This document shows, in pieces, positions 1 through 6,477 of a stretch of DNA of 6,777 nucleotides (position 1 is the first letter of the stretch; each line of letters begins with the position of its first letter). The translations under genes and the position numbers were made by a program. The DNA lies in NCBI GenBank assembly GCA_016742125.1, contig JACVCM010000123.1, forward strand, positions 1-6,777, read 5' to 3'. Below the pieces are notes generated by a model, which saw only the letters and a list, made by a program, of their open reading frames with translations, did no database searches and was not told where the DNA came from. Origin of the DNA: Sphingomonadaceae bacterium. GTDB lineage: Bacteria > Pseudomonadota > Alphaproteobacteria > Sphingomonadales > Sphingomonadaceae.

Positions 1-2
1 CC

Positions 3-749
3 CCTGAAGGCGTCCGTATCGGCGGCGAATCCAGGAACAAGCGTGCCGTAAAAGTCTGGGACAAACGCGAGTTCCAGAATCTCGATCACACCCGCGAACT
101 TGGCACCCGCAACATAAAGATCGCCATGCGCCGCCTGCGCAAATTCGCCCGCGATGGTGCAGCCGACGAACTCGACATAGACGCCACAATCGACGGCACC
201 GCACGTCAGGGCTGGCTCGATATCCATATGCGGCCAGAGCGGCGCAATGCGATCAAATTATTGCTTCTGCTGGATGTCGGTGGGTCGATGGATCCGTTCA
301 TCAAGTTGTGCGAAGAATTGTTCAGCGCGGCGACCAGCGAATTCAAGAATCTCGAATTCTTCTATTTCCACAATTGCCCTTATGAAGGCGTCTGGAAGGA
401 CAACCGCCGACGCTTTTCCGAGCGTACGCCTACGTGGGAAATGCTGCACAAATTTCCGCACGATTACAAGGTCGTCCTGGTCGGCGACGCATCGATGAGC
501 CCCTATGAAATCACCCATCCTGGCGGTTCGGTAGAGCATTTCAACGAAGAATCTGGCGCGGTCTGGATGCACCGGATTACCAACACTTACCCCGCATCGG
601 TGTGGCTGAACCCTGTCCCGGAAAAGCAGTGGGGCTATTCGCAATCGACGAAAATCATCAAGGAATTGATGAATGACCGGATGTATCCGCTGACGCTGGA
701 AGGCCTGGACGACGCCATGCGCGAGCTGAGCCGGAAGCATGGGCACTAA
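3..749 (+). CDS. CoxE-like VWA domain protein, C-terminal part (5' end outside window)
   Basis: The reading frame is open from the first complete codon at position 3 to a TAA at 747-749, giving 248 residues. The true start lies upstream, because recognisable family sequence (a basic stretch around VKVWDKREFQNLDHTREL) precedes the first internal ATG at 126. The protein has a VWA fold: a hydrophobic strand LLLLLDV runs into the metal-ion-dependent adhesion site motif D-x-G-G-S at residues 91-95 of the visible part, and a later strand VVLVGDAS offers the further acidic metal ligand. This matches the CoxE-like VWA family. These proteins are usually about 390 residues, so roughly the last 60 percent is here, and they are often encoded next to a MoxR-type AAA+ ATPase that would lie to the left. 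In such pairs the ATPase and VWA protein are thought to act as a metal-dependent chaperone or metal-insertion machine. The specific client cannot be told from this window. The family call is firm; the function is inferred. Confidence 0.88.
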   Translation, partial: PEGVRIGGESRNKRAVKVWDKREFQNLDHTRELGTRNIKIAMRRLRKFARDGAADELDIDATIDGTARQGWLDIHMRPERRNAIKLLLLLDVGGSMDPFIKLCEELFSAATSEFKNLEFFYFHNCPYEGVWKDNRRRFSERTPTWEMLHKFPHDYKVVLVGDASMSPYEITHPGGSVEHFNEESGAVWMHRITNTYPASVWLNPVPEKQWGYSQSTKIIKELMNDRMYPLTLEGLDDAMRELSRKHGH

Positions 750-750
750 C

Positions 751-766
751 ATTATCCGTGGATAAT
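751..766. repeat. Perfect 16-bp palindrome after the VWA gene
   Basis: The arms ATTATCC (751-757) and GGATAAT (760-766) are exact inverted complements around a GT centre, starting one base after the VWA stop codon. The minus strand reads TTATCCACG across 757-765, one base from the DnaA-box consensus TTATCCACA. The 2-nt centre is too tight for a normal RNA hairpin and no T-run follows, so it is not a standard intrinsic terminator. It could be a protein-binding site or chance. Confidence 0.4.
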
Positions 767-862
767 CCCTGAATAGCAGTGGGTGGACGGCCGCAAAGCA
801 CATAAGGCTCCTGCCCCGAGTCTTGCGACCGACGGCTAGTTCATCTGCCGGCATCGGTTACA

Positions 863-883
863 CGACGAAAAGGCTTTTCCGCG
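863..883. repeat. Imperfect inverted repeat in the convergent gap
   Basis: Within the 178-bp gap between the convergent VWA and NamZ-like genes, the stretch GAAAAGGCTTTTC (867-879) is an exact inverted repeat around a single G. Flanking CG/CG pairs extend it with two mismatches to 863-883. It lies downstream of both genes, where transcription should end. As RNA it would make only a weak stem of about 4-6 bp and has no clean poly-U tract, so calling it a terminator would go beyond the evidence. Nothing else recognisable was seen in 750-927. Confidence 0.25.
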
Positions 884-927
884 CCAACCTCGACCCCTCG
901 CATCATGTCAAAAACCCGCGCTAGGTA

Positions 928-2124
928 TTAATACACCTTGTATCGCGTCGATTCCTCCAGCCATCGACTTTCGTCGACAGATGTAACCCGGTCGAGATCG
1001 TCCGGCGTGGTTCGACCATCATCTACCCACTCGCGCAGTCCCGGCCCGCCATTGATGACGTCAATCGCAAGCTTGCCGAATTCATACTCGTACGGAAAAT
1101 CACGCCACAGATCATATGCGGGATATAGCCGACGGATGGCCTTGAACGCGAGTGCCTGAACCCGCCACGGTTTGAACGCATGATGATCATATTCTGCCCC
1201 CTCCGCATGAATGTGCACGCCATGACACAAGCTGTGGACATGTTTGTGGAAAGTGGGTTCGAACCAGATTTCGCGCAATATGCAACCGGACAGCCATTGC
1301 GGCGCAAAGGCACGCATTTCAGCCATCACTGCGCGGGCATCGATGTCCGGCGCCCCGAATATTTCCAGCGGGCGTGTGGTCCCCCTACCCTCGGATAATG
1401 TTGTGCCTTCGAGCATTACCGTTCCTGCATAGGCCCGCGCCATGTTGACGTTTGGCGCATTCGGGCTTGGGTTGATCCAAATCCTGTCGACGGGCCAGCC
1501 AAAGCCGGGTGCCGCCTGGGGTTGATAGCCATCCATTGCGATCACGCGGTAATCAACGTCGATTTGAAAATGGTCGATAAACCATCGACCCAACTCGCCC
1601 AGCGTCAGTCCGTGTCGCATCGGAATCGGCCCTGCGCCAACGAAACTCTCCCAACCCGGCTGCAGGGTCAGTCCTTCGATCGGGCGACCCGCTGGATTGG
1701 GGCGGTCAAGCACCCAGACCGACTTGCCATGTTCCGCAGCCGCTTCGAGCATGTAGAGCAGCGTCGTAATGAAGGTATAAATCCTGCATCCCAGGTCCTG
1801 CATGTCGATCAGAATGATATCGAACGTCCCCATGGATTGCCCGGTCGGCCGGCGGACCTCGCCATAGAGGCTGAAAACCGGGATACCGTGCACGGGATCC
1901 GTGAAGTCGGGCGACTCCATCATATTATCCTGCTTGTCGCCGCGCAGGCCATGTTGCGGACCGAAGGCCGCGGTTACCTTCAATCCGCTGGCGACAAGGG
2001 CATCAAGCGAATGCGTAAGGTCCGCTGTGACCGACGCAGGATGGGCAAGAAGGGCGACGCGCTTGCCTGCAAGCGGCGCACGAAGGTCTGGCTCCGTCAG
2101 GAGGCGCTCAATTCCGAATTTCAT
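928..2124 (-). CDS. namZ: DUF1343 / NamZ-type exo-beta-N-acetylmuramidase (probable)
   Basis: This 398-residue protein belongs to the DUF1343 family, whose founding characterised member, Bacillus subtilis NamZ (formerly YbbC), removes MurNAc from non-reducing ends of peptidoglycan fragments. Family blocks in order: VALLAHPASV near residue 23, FGPQHGLRGD at 54-63, LIDMQDLGCRIYTFI at 105-119, VLDRPNPAGR at 138-147, WINPSPNAPN at 216-225 and LEGTTLSEGRGTTRP at 238-252, ending in a conserved FPYEYE block near 343. The ATG at 2122-2124 is chosen over the in-frame TTG at 2160 because it forms an ATGA overlap with the stop of the upstream DOMON-like gene, which suggests translational coupling. There is no clear Shine-Dalgarno sequence. 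The N-terminus (MKFGIERLLTEP) is not a signal peptide, unlike what a secreted wall hydrolase needs, so the protein is probably cytoplasmic. The block usually read as P-E-H-G is P-Q-H-G here. Family membership is near certain; enzyme activity is inferred, and the symbol is by homology only. Confidence 0.9.
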   Translation of the reverse strand: MKFGIERLLTEPDLRAPLAGKRVALLAHPASVTADLTHSLDALVASGLKVTAAFGPQHGLRGDKQDNMMESPDFTDPVHGIPVFSLYGEVRRPTGQSMGTFDIILIDMQDLGCRIYTFITTLLYMLEAAAEHGKSVWVLDRPNPAGRPIEGLTLQPGWESFVGAGPIPMRHGLTLGELGRWFIDHFQIDVDYRVIAMDGYQPQAAPGFGWPVDRIWINPSPNAPNVNMARAYAGTVMLEGTTLSEGRGTTRPLEIFGAPDIDARAVMAEMRAFAPQWLSGCILREIWFEPTFHKHVHSLCHGVHIHAEGAEYDHHAFKPWRVQALAFKAIRRLYPAYDLWRDFPYEYEFGKLAIDVINGGPGLREWVDDGRTTPDDLDRVTSVDESRWLEESTRYKVY

Positions 2125-2666
2125 GAAACGCGTGGTGCATCCAGTGGCAACGCAAAGCAATCCTTATGATGAAAATCGGGTTCATCGGACGGGTGCGCCA
2201 GCGCCCAATAGGACTTGTTGCCTTCGCTTTCCTCAACGACGGCCGCAAGACCGAGAACAAGCGGCACGTCGCGCCAACCCTCCGGCAATTCGAACTCGGC
2301 GTTCAGGCCAAAATGACTTTCGGAGTAATCGCAGGTTATCCGCGGCCGCCTTATCATTTCTTCGGCCATACCCTTCCGGTAGTCCGAAAAGCGATAAAGC
2401 GCCCACTCCGTGGACGGCGAGAAATTATACTCGAAATAGCGCGCACTGCCCCGCTGCCCGATGAACATTTCGAAACAGGTGGTCTGCCACAGCCGGTCCG
2501 AGCGCACGGGCGCAAAAGGTTCGGGCAGCATCAGCATGCTGGTATCGCATTCGACAACATATCGTGCGAACAACCGGGCAACCCCAGCGGTTCTGATTTC
2601 AACGTTGATATGCTCAGTCATCAAAGCTGGTGTCGACGGATGACATATCAACCGGATTTCGCTCAT
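2121..2666 (-). CDS. DOMON-like domain protein
   Basis: This 181-residue protein consists of one DOMON-like (CBM9-related) beta-sandwich domain of the type common in sphingomonads. Typical blocks are LICHPSTP at residues 6-13, LWQTTCFEMF at 59-68, YFEYNFSPSTEWALY at 77-91, a Y-R-x-G-M at 96-100, and SYWALAHPSDEPDFHHKDCF at 152-171 near the C-terminus. DOMON and CBM9 folds bind haem or sugars; the ligand of this family is not known to me, although I recall a DOMON-like class named for association with MurB. The ATG at 2666 puts the HPSTP block close to the N-terminus as in relatives; an in-frame TTG at 2687 would add seven residues. There is no signal peptide, membrane segment or good Shine-Dalgarno. 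It is first in a two-gene unit: its TGA (2123-2121) overlaps the ATG of the NamZ-like gene. It diverges from tyrS with 46 bp between starts. The domain call is firm; its biochemical role is unknown. Confidence 0.87.
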   Translation of the reverse strand: MSEIRLICHPSTPALMTEHINVEIRTAGVARLFARYVVECDTSMLMLPEPFAPVRSDRLWQTTCFEMFIGQRGSARYFEYNFSPSTEWALYRFSDYRKGMAEEMIRRPRITCDYSESHFGLNAEFELPEGWRDVPLVLGLAAVVEESEGNKSYWALAHPSDEPDFHHKDCFALPLDAPRVS

Positions 2667-2712
2667 GGGAATGTTGGCCAATGTCAAACTCCATGCTAGG
2701 CGCAGCCGCGCT

Positions 2713-3939
2713 ATGACTGCTTACCAATCCGATCTCTTACGCCTGCTCGACGAGCGCGGTTATATTCACCAGGCAACAGATGCCGCTGCACTGGATGCGC
2801 TTGCATCTCGGGAGATTGTCCCTGGCTATATCGGATTCGATGCTACCGCGCCATCACTTCATGTCGGCAATCTGGTGTCGATCATGCTGCTGAGACGGCT
2901 TCAGCAAGCTGGCCACAAGCCTGTGGTTGTCATGGGTGGCGGCACCACGCGCATTGGCGACCCGACCGGCAAGGACGAGGTCCGCAAGATGCTGACAAAT
3001 GAAGCGATCGATGCCAACATTGCTTCGATCCGCACCGCGTTCGAGCAGTTCCTGGCTTTCGGCGAGGGCCCGACCGATGCGGTCATGGTCAACAATCACG
3101 ACTGGCTTGGCAAGCTCGGCTATATCGAACTTCTGCAGGAGGTCGGTACCCATTTCACGGTCAATCGGATGCTGACTTTCGACTCGGTCAAGCTTCGGCT
3201 CGAACGCGAACAACCGATGACCTTTCTCGAATTCAACTATATGATTCTGCAGGGGTATGATTTCCGGCACCTGAGCAAGACCATGGGCGTTAGATTGCAA
3301 ATGGGTGGGTCAGACCAATGGGGCAACATCGTCAACGGGGTGGAGTTGGCCCGCCGAATGGATGGCACCGAAGTTTTCGGCTTAACGACACCGTTGATCA
3401 CGAAATCCGACGGCTCGAAAATGGGCAAAGCTGTCTCAGGCGCTGTCTGGCTTAATCGCGATCAATTACCGGATTACGACTACTGGCAGTTCTGGAGAAA
3501 CAGCGACGACCGGGATGTCGGCAAATTCCTGCGCCTTTTCACTGACCTGCCGCTGGATGAAATTGCACGTTTGGAGACGCTGCAAGGATCTGAAATCAAC
3601 GCAGCCAAAATTGCGCTCGCCAATGCGGCCACGGAAATGTGTCGAGGCGCCGAGGCGGCGACTTTGGCGGCCGAAACGGCACGCAAAACTTTCGAAGAAG
3701 GCACCTTGGACAGCAATCTGCCCACTGTCGAAGTATCGGGCGAAATATCGCTGGTTGACGCATTGGTCGCGCTGGATTTCGTGGCTTCCAAAAAAGAAGC
3801 CCGACGGTTGATCCAGGGTGGCGGGGCGCGGATAAATGATCAGGGTGTTTCCGACGAAAACGCAATCATTGCACCCCAGTCCGCGCCCGCAAAAATCTCT
3901 GCGGGCAAAAAAAAGCATGGATTACTTAGCTTTAGCTGA
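2713..3939 (+). CDS. tyrS: Tyrosyl-tRNA synthetase
   Basis: This class I aminoacyl-tRNA synthetase (408 residues, normal length for bacterial TyrRS) activates tyrosine with ATP and charges tRNA-Tyr in the cytoplasm. The catalytic core starts with VPGYIGFDATAPSLHVGN (residues 36-53), where HVGN is the HIGH-type signature. MGGGTTRIGDPTGK (74-87) follows, then the tyrosine-recognition helix around YMILQGYDF (176-184), the GGSDQWGN block (198-205), and the KMSKS equivalent KSDGSKMGKA (231-240). A C-terminal S4 RNA-binding domain (about 346-408, including ASKKEARRLIQGGGARIND) contacts the tRNA. The ATG at 2713 is chosen because MTAYQSDLLRLLDERG is the usual N-terminus; an in-frame ATG at 2665 would run into the divergent gene. 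Upstream there is only a weak AGG, 12 nt from the start. All signatures are intact, so it should be functional. The short AGCTTTAGCT repeat at its 3' end is too tight to serve as a terminator. Confidence 0.97.
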   Translation: MTAYQSDLLRLLDERGYIHQATDAAALDALASREIVPGYIGFDATAPSLHVGNLVSIMLLRRLQQAGHKPVVVMGGGTTRIGDPTGKDEVRKMLTNEAIDANIASIRTAFEQFLAFGEGPTDAVMVNNHDWLGKLGYIELLQEVGTHFTVNRMLTFDSVKLRLEREQPMTFLEFNYMILQGYDFRHLSKTMGVRLQMGGSDQWGNIVNGVELARRMDGTEVFGLTTPLITKSDGSKMGKAVSGAVWLNRDQLPDYDYWQFWRNSDDRDVGKFLRLFTDLPLDEIARLETLQGSEINAAKIALANAATEMCRGAEAATLAAETARKTFEEGTLDSNLPTVEVSGEISLVDALVALDFVASKKEARRLIQGGGARINDQGVSDENAIIAPQSAPAKISAGKKKHGLLSFS

Positions 3940-3972
3940 GCCCGTCTAGGTAAAGATTTCCGAGACAGGATT

Positions 3973-3989
3973 TTACCAATTATTTGTAA
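3973..3989. promoter_or_regulatory. AT-rich imperfect dyad upstream of the PilZ gene
   Basis: The 99-bp gap between tyrS and the PilZ gene is clearly more AT-rich than its flanks and contains TTACCAA (3973-3979) and TTTGTAA (3983-3989), inverted complements with one mismatch, separated by 3 bp. Its position about 50-65 bp before the PilZ start would suit an operator or part of a promoter. I could not define a convincing -35/-10 pair, and no matching regulator is recognised. Confidence 0.25.
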
Positions 3990-4026
3990 CTTGTGTGCAT
4001 ATTGACGATCCAAGCAACAAGCGCAC

Positions 4027-4030
4027 GAGG
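4027..4030 (+). promoter_or_regulatory. Ribosome binding site of the PilZ gene
   Basis: GAGG lies 8 nt before the ATG at 4039 and supports that start over the next in-frame ATG at 4066. It is one of only two clear Shine-Dalgarno sequences in the window. Confidence 0.6.
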
Positions 4031-4038
4031 TCGCATTT

Positions 4039-4362
4039 ATGGCGCAAGCCGCAACCAATACTGACATGGATTTACGCCGGGCGGCCCGCCACCGCGCTGA
4101 TCATAAGGTTATTGCCGAAAGCAAAATCCATGGCGACCAGACGATCCATATCGTCAACATGTCGGCTCACGGGTTCATGATCGACAACAATCCGGGTTTC
4201 GAACGCGGGGAGCGCGTCGAATTGCGCTTGCCGGTTATAGGTCGGATCGAGGCGCTTGTGATCTGGACCGTTGAGAACCGCGCAGGCTTCCAGTTTGAGC
4301 GCGTGGTACGCCTTCCTGACTTTCTGGCTCTGCTGGAGCATGTAAGCCCAAGATTGCGCTAA
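4039..4362 (+). CDS. Single-domain PilZ protein, probable c-di-GMP receptor
   Basis: This 107-residue protein is essentially only a PilZ domain. The c-di-GMP signature is complete: RxxxR at residues 13-17 (within DLRRAARHR), then 22 residues later N-x-S-x-x-G at 40-45 (NMSAHG). It continues with the typical GERVELRLP strand and a W-x(6)-G-F-x-F segment at 76-86. PilZ proteins bind c-di-GMP and pass the signal to partners controlling motility, polysaccharide production or the cell cycle. No output domain, signal peptide or membrane helix is fused here, so it would act through a partner that is not in this window. It follows tyrS after 99 bp with an AT-rich leader, so its own promoter is likely. 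Its TAA overlaps the recG TAG on the other strand, so the two genes converge with no space for a terminator between them. The family call is strong; the pathway controlled is unknown. Confidence 0.93.
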   Translation: MAQAATNTDMDLRRAARHRADHKVIAESKIHGDQTIHIVNMSAHGFMIDNNPGFERGERVELRLPVIGRIEALVIWTVENRAGFQFERVVRLPDFLALLEHVSPRLR

Positions 4363-6419
4363 CCGCCCCTCAGGGTAGCGATGCCGGCGTCGCGTTCAAA
4401 CAAGTAAAGACATAGCCGTGCCGCTTCGCCGCGCGGACCCTCGAGGCCCCCGTCACGATCGAGCAGCAGCCGGGCGTCGTCCGCGGCAACCCCTATCAAC
4501 TCGCGCACCTGTTCGGGGGTGGCTATGTGGAAGGGGCTTTCACCCGACTGGCGCATGCCCAACAACTCGCCCGCACCGCGCAACTTAAGATCTTCTTCGG
4601 CGATACGGAAACCGTCGTTGGTTTCCCGCATCAGTGCAAGCCGGGTCCGTGCGATTTCACCTATCTGGACGTGTCGGACCAGCAGACAAACCGACCTTTC
4701 AGCCCCTCGCCCAACCCGTCCTCTCAACTGGTGAAGCTGCGCCAGCCCGAAACGGTCCGCTGCTTCAACAATCATCAGGCTGGCATTTGGAACATCGACG
4801 CCAACTTCGATAACTGTGGTAGCGACGAGCAGACGCGTTTCGCCGCTGATGAAGCGCTCCATCACGGCATCCTTTTCGGGACCGCGCATACGGCCGTGGA
4901 CAAGTGCGACCTGATCGCCAAACCGCAGCTTTAGTTGTTCGGCGCGCTGTTCGGCCGCTGCAAGGTCGCTGTTCTCGATTTCCTCAACCAAGGGACACAC
5001 CCAGAATGCCTGTTTGCCGGACGCCAGGTGCCGCGCGACGCCCTCGATGATTTCTGGTAACCGTTCCTGAGAAATAACCCGCGTTTCAACCGGTGTCCGT
5101 CCCGGCGGCAATTCATCGATCTGCGAGCTGTCCATTTCGCCGTACACGGCGAGAGCCAGGCTGCGCGGAATGGGGGTCGCGGTCATCACAAGCAGATGCG
5201 GCACACCCCTGCCCTTACGTGACAGCATCAGCCGCTGCGACACTCCAAAGCGATGCTGTTCGTCGATGACCGCAAGCGCCAACGACTTGTAAGTCACCGC
5301 TTCCTGAAAAATCGCGTGAGTGCCGACGAGAATGTGGATGCTTCCGTCCGCCAGCCCCATCAACGTCGCCTCGCGAAGCTTACCCTTTTCGCGTCCGGTC
5401 AATATGGCGATGTTGACAGGCAGGCCGGAAAGAAGTTTTTGCAATCCTGCAAAATGTTGTCGTGCCAGGATTTCGGTTGGCGCCAGCATCGCGCCCTGCA
5501 TTCCAGCCTCGACCACGCGAAGCAATGCGCGTAGCGCCACCATGGTCTTGCCCGCGCCGACGTCTCCCTGCAGCAAGCGAAGCATTGGCCGGGATTGGGC
5601 GATATCGCCTTCAATCTCGGCTATCACGCGGGTCTGCGCGCCAGTTAGCGCGAATGGCAATTGCAGCCTGTCCACCAAAGCTCCGTTGCCGACAATCGGG
5701 ACCGCTTTCCGCCTGTCCATTGCAGCGCGCACAAGTCGCATGGCGAGCTGGTTTGAAAAGAGTTCGTCATAGGCGAGACGATCGCGAGCGGCTTGGTCAT
5801 CCCTGCGATGGACGGTCTGTAAGGCAGGCTCCCATCCCATCCAGTTGCGGCTGGCGAGCAGGGACGGTTCAATCCATTCCGGCAACACAGGCAAATCCGC
5901 CAGAGCCATCGCAGCCAACTGTCCCATCCGGTTGTTGGTCAGCCCCTCGGACAGCGGATAAACGGCTTCGGCAAGCCCCGGCGAACCAGTGCCGCCCACC
6001 TCGGCAATATGATCGGGATGAACCATCTGCAGTTCATCGCCATAGCGGTCCAGCTTGCCTGATATTACGCGTGTCTCGCCGATCGGCAGCTGTTTTCTCG
6101 CCCAACCTCCATTCCGTCCGAAGAAGGTCAATGTAAGATAGTTGCCGTCCGCGTCTGCCGCATAAATACGCAGCGGAGACCGGGCGCTACCGGAGCTGCG
6201 GTGATCCATGACCGTCACGGTAATGACGATGTTAGTTCCGACATCGGATACATCGAGCCGGGACACCGGTTTGCGGTAAATCCAGTTTACCGGGAAATGA
6301 TAAGCAATGTCCTTGACCCGCGCCAGTCCCAGGCGGTCGAGCGGTTTGGCCAGACCGGGCCCGACCCCTTTCAGGCTGCGCACATCGGCAAATAACGGAT
6401 TGAGTATATCGGGCCGCAT
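4359..6419 (-). CDS. recG: ATP-dependent DNA helicase RecG
   Basis: This 686-residue superfamily 2 helicase reverses stalled replication forks and moves branched DNA during recombinational repair. A helix-hairpin-like LKGVGPGLAKPLDRLGL (about residues 16-32) leads into the wedge OB-fold (about 50-145) that binds the junction. Helicase motifs: Walker A GDVGAGKT at 285-292, TGREKG near 341, DEQHRFG at 386-392 (motif II), TATPIPRS at 413-420 (III), TTVIEVGVDVPNA at 534-546 (V) and QLRGRVGRG at 564-572 (VI). The C-terminal TRG-type segment RIAEEDLKLRGAGELLGMRQ (605-624) couples ATP hydrolysis to translocation. The ATG at 6417-6419 is preferred over the TTG at 6443 because MRPDILNPLFA is the usual sphingomonad N-terminus. 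No Shine-Dalgarno is visible, and a possible -10 box sits only 10 bp upstream. It diverges from sdhE and its stop overlaps the PilZ stop. All motifs are intact. Confidence 0.97.
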   Translation of the reverse strand: MRPDILNPLFADVRSLKGVGPGLAKPLDRLGLARVKDIAYHFPVNWIYRKPVSRLDVSDVGTNIVITVTVMDHRSSGSARSPLRIYAADADGNYLTLTFFGRNGGWARKQLPIGETRVISGKLDRYGDELQMVHPDHIAEVGGTGSPGLAEAVYPLSEGLTNNRMGQLAAMALADLPVLPEWIEPSLLASRNWMGWEPALQTVHRRDDQAARDRLAYDELFSNQLAMRLVRAAMDRRKAVPIVGNGALVDRLQLPFALTGAQTRVIAEIEGDIAQSRPMLRLLQGDVGAGKTMVALRALLRVVEAGMQGAMLAPTEILARQHFAGLQKLLSGLPVNIAILTGREKGKLREATLMGLADGSIHILVGTHAIFQEAVTYKSLALAVIDEQHRFGVSQRLMLSRKGRGVPHLLVMTATPIPRSLALAVYGEMDSSQIDELPPGRTPVETRVISQERLPEIIEGVARHLASGKQAFWVCPLVEEIENSDLAAAEQRAEQLKLRFGDQVALVHGRMRGPEKDAVMERFISGETRLLVATTVIEVGVDVPNASLMIVEAADRFGLAQLHQLRGRVGRGAERSVCLLVRHVQIGEIARTRLALMRETNDGFRIAEEDLKLRGAGELLGMRQSGESPFHIATPEQVRELIGVAADDARLLLDRDGGLEGPRGEAARLCLYLFERDAGIATLRGG

Positions 6420-6429
6420 GACTAGGGCG

Positions 6430-6435
6430 CTTATA
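6430..6435 (-). promoter_or_regulatory. Possible -10 box of recG
   Basis: The minus strand reads TATAAG here, a good -10 match ending 10 bp before the recG ATG. The best -35-like hexamer is TTGTAG at 6460-6455, with a long 19-bp spacer. Transcription would start about 4 nt before the ATG, giving a nearly leaderless mRNA, which would fit the missing Shine-Dalgarno. The box is set in a short GGGC...GCCC inverted repeat (6425-6439). The call is tentative. Confidence 0.25.
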
Positions 6436-6464
6436 GCCCGCAAATCGACTGAAACTACAAGCTT

Positions 6465-6470
6465 AAAGGA
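6465..6470 (+). promoter_or_regulatory. Ribosome binding site of sdhE
   Basis: AAAGGA ends 7 nt before the GTG at 6478. It decides the start of sdhE, because no suitable ATG precedes the conserved LRKLHYRAHHRG block. Confidence 0.65.
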
Positions 6471-6477
6471 CGCCCAC

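Noticed and set aside
258..854. Long minus-strand open frame opposite the VWA gene
   Set aside because: It is antisense to a clear VWA domain, its protein shows no family signature, and its length is explained by the high-GC reading-frame bias.
1522..2169. 215-residue plus-strand open frame opposite the NamZ-like gene
   Set aside because: It overlaps strongly conserved DUF1343 blocks on the other strand, and its translation is rich in Arg and low-similarity residues typical of a shadow frame.
2682..2687. TTGACA on the minus strand as a -35 box for the DOMON-like gene
   Set aside because: The hexamer is perfect but no -10-like sequence lies 16-19 bp downstream, and the spacing would put the -10 inside the coding region.
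3403..3432. Unusual KMSKS motif (KMGKA) in TyrS as a sign of an inactive or altered synthetase
   Set aside because: Bacterial TyrRS often has K-F/M-G-K at this place, and all other catalytic blocks are intact.
3924..3939. CTTAGCTTTAGCTGAG at the end of tyrS as a terminator
   Set aside because: The arms are separated by only 2 nt, one pair is G-U, there is no T-run, and most of it is coding sequence.
5462..6136. 224-residue plus-strand open frame opposite recG
   Set aside because: It lies across the intact RecG wedge and Walker A region, and the protein is Arg/Pro/Ala-rich without recognisable motifs.
6307..6477. Upstream in-frame extension of sdhE
   Set aside because: It runs into the divergent recG coding region, is not conserved SdhE sequence, and the GTG at 6478 has a well-placed ribosome site.
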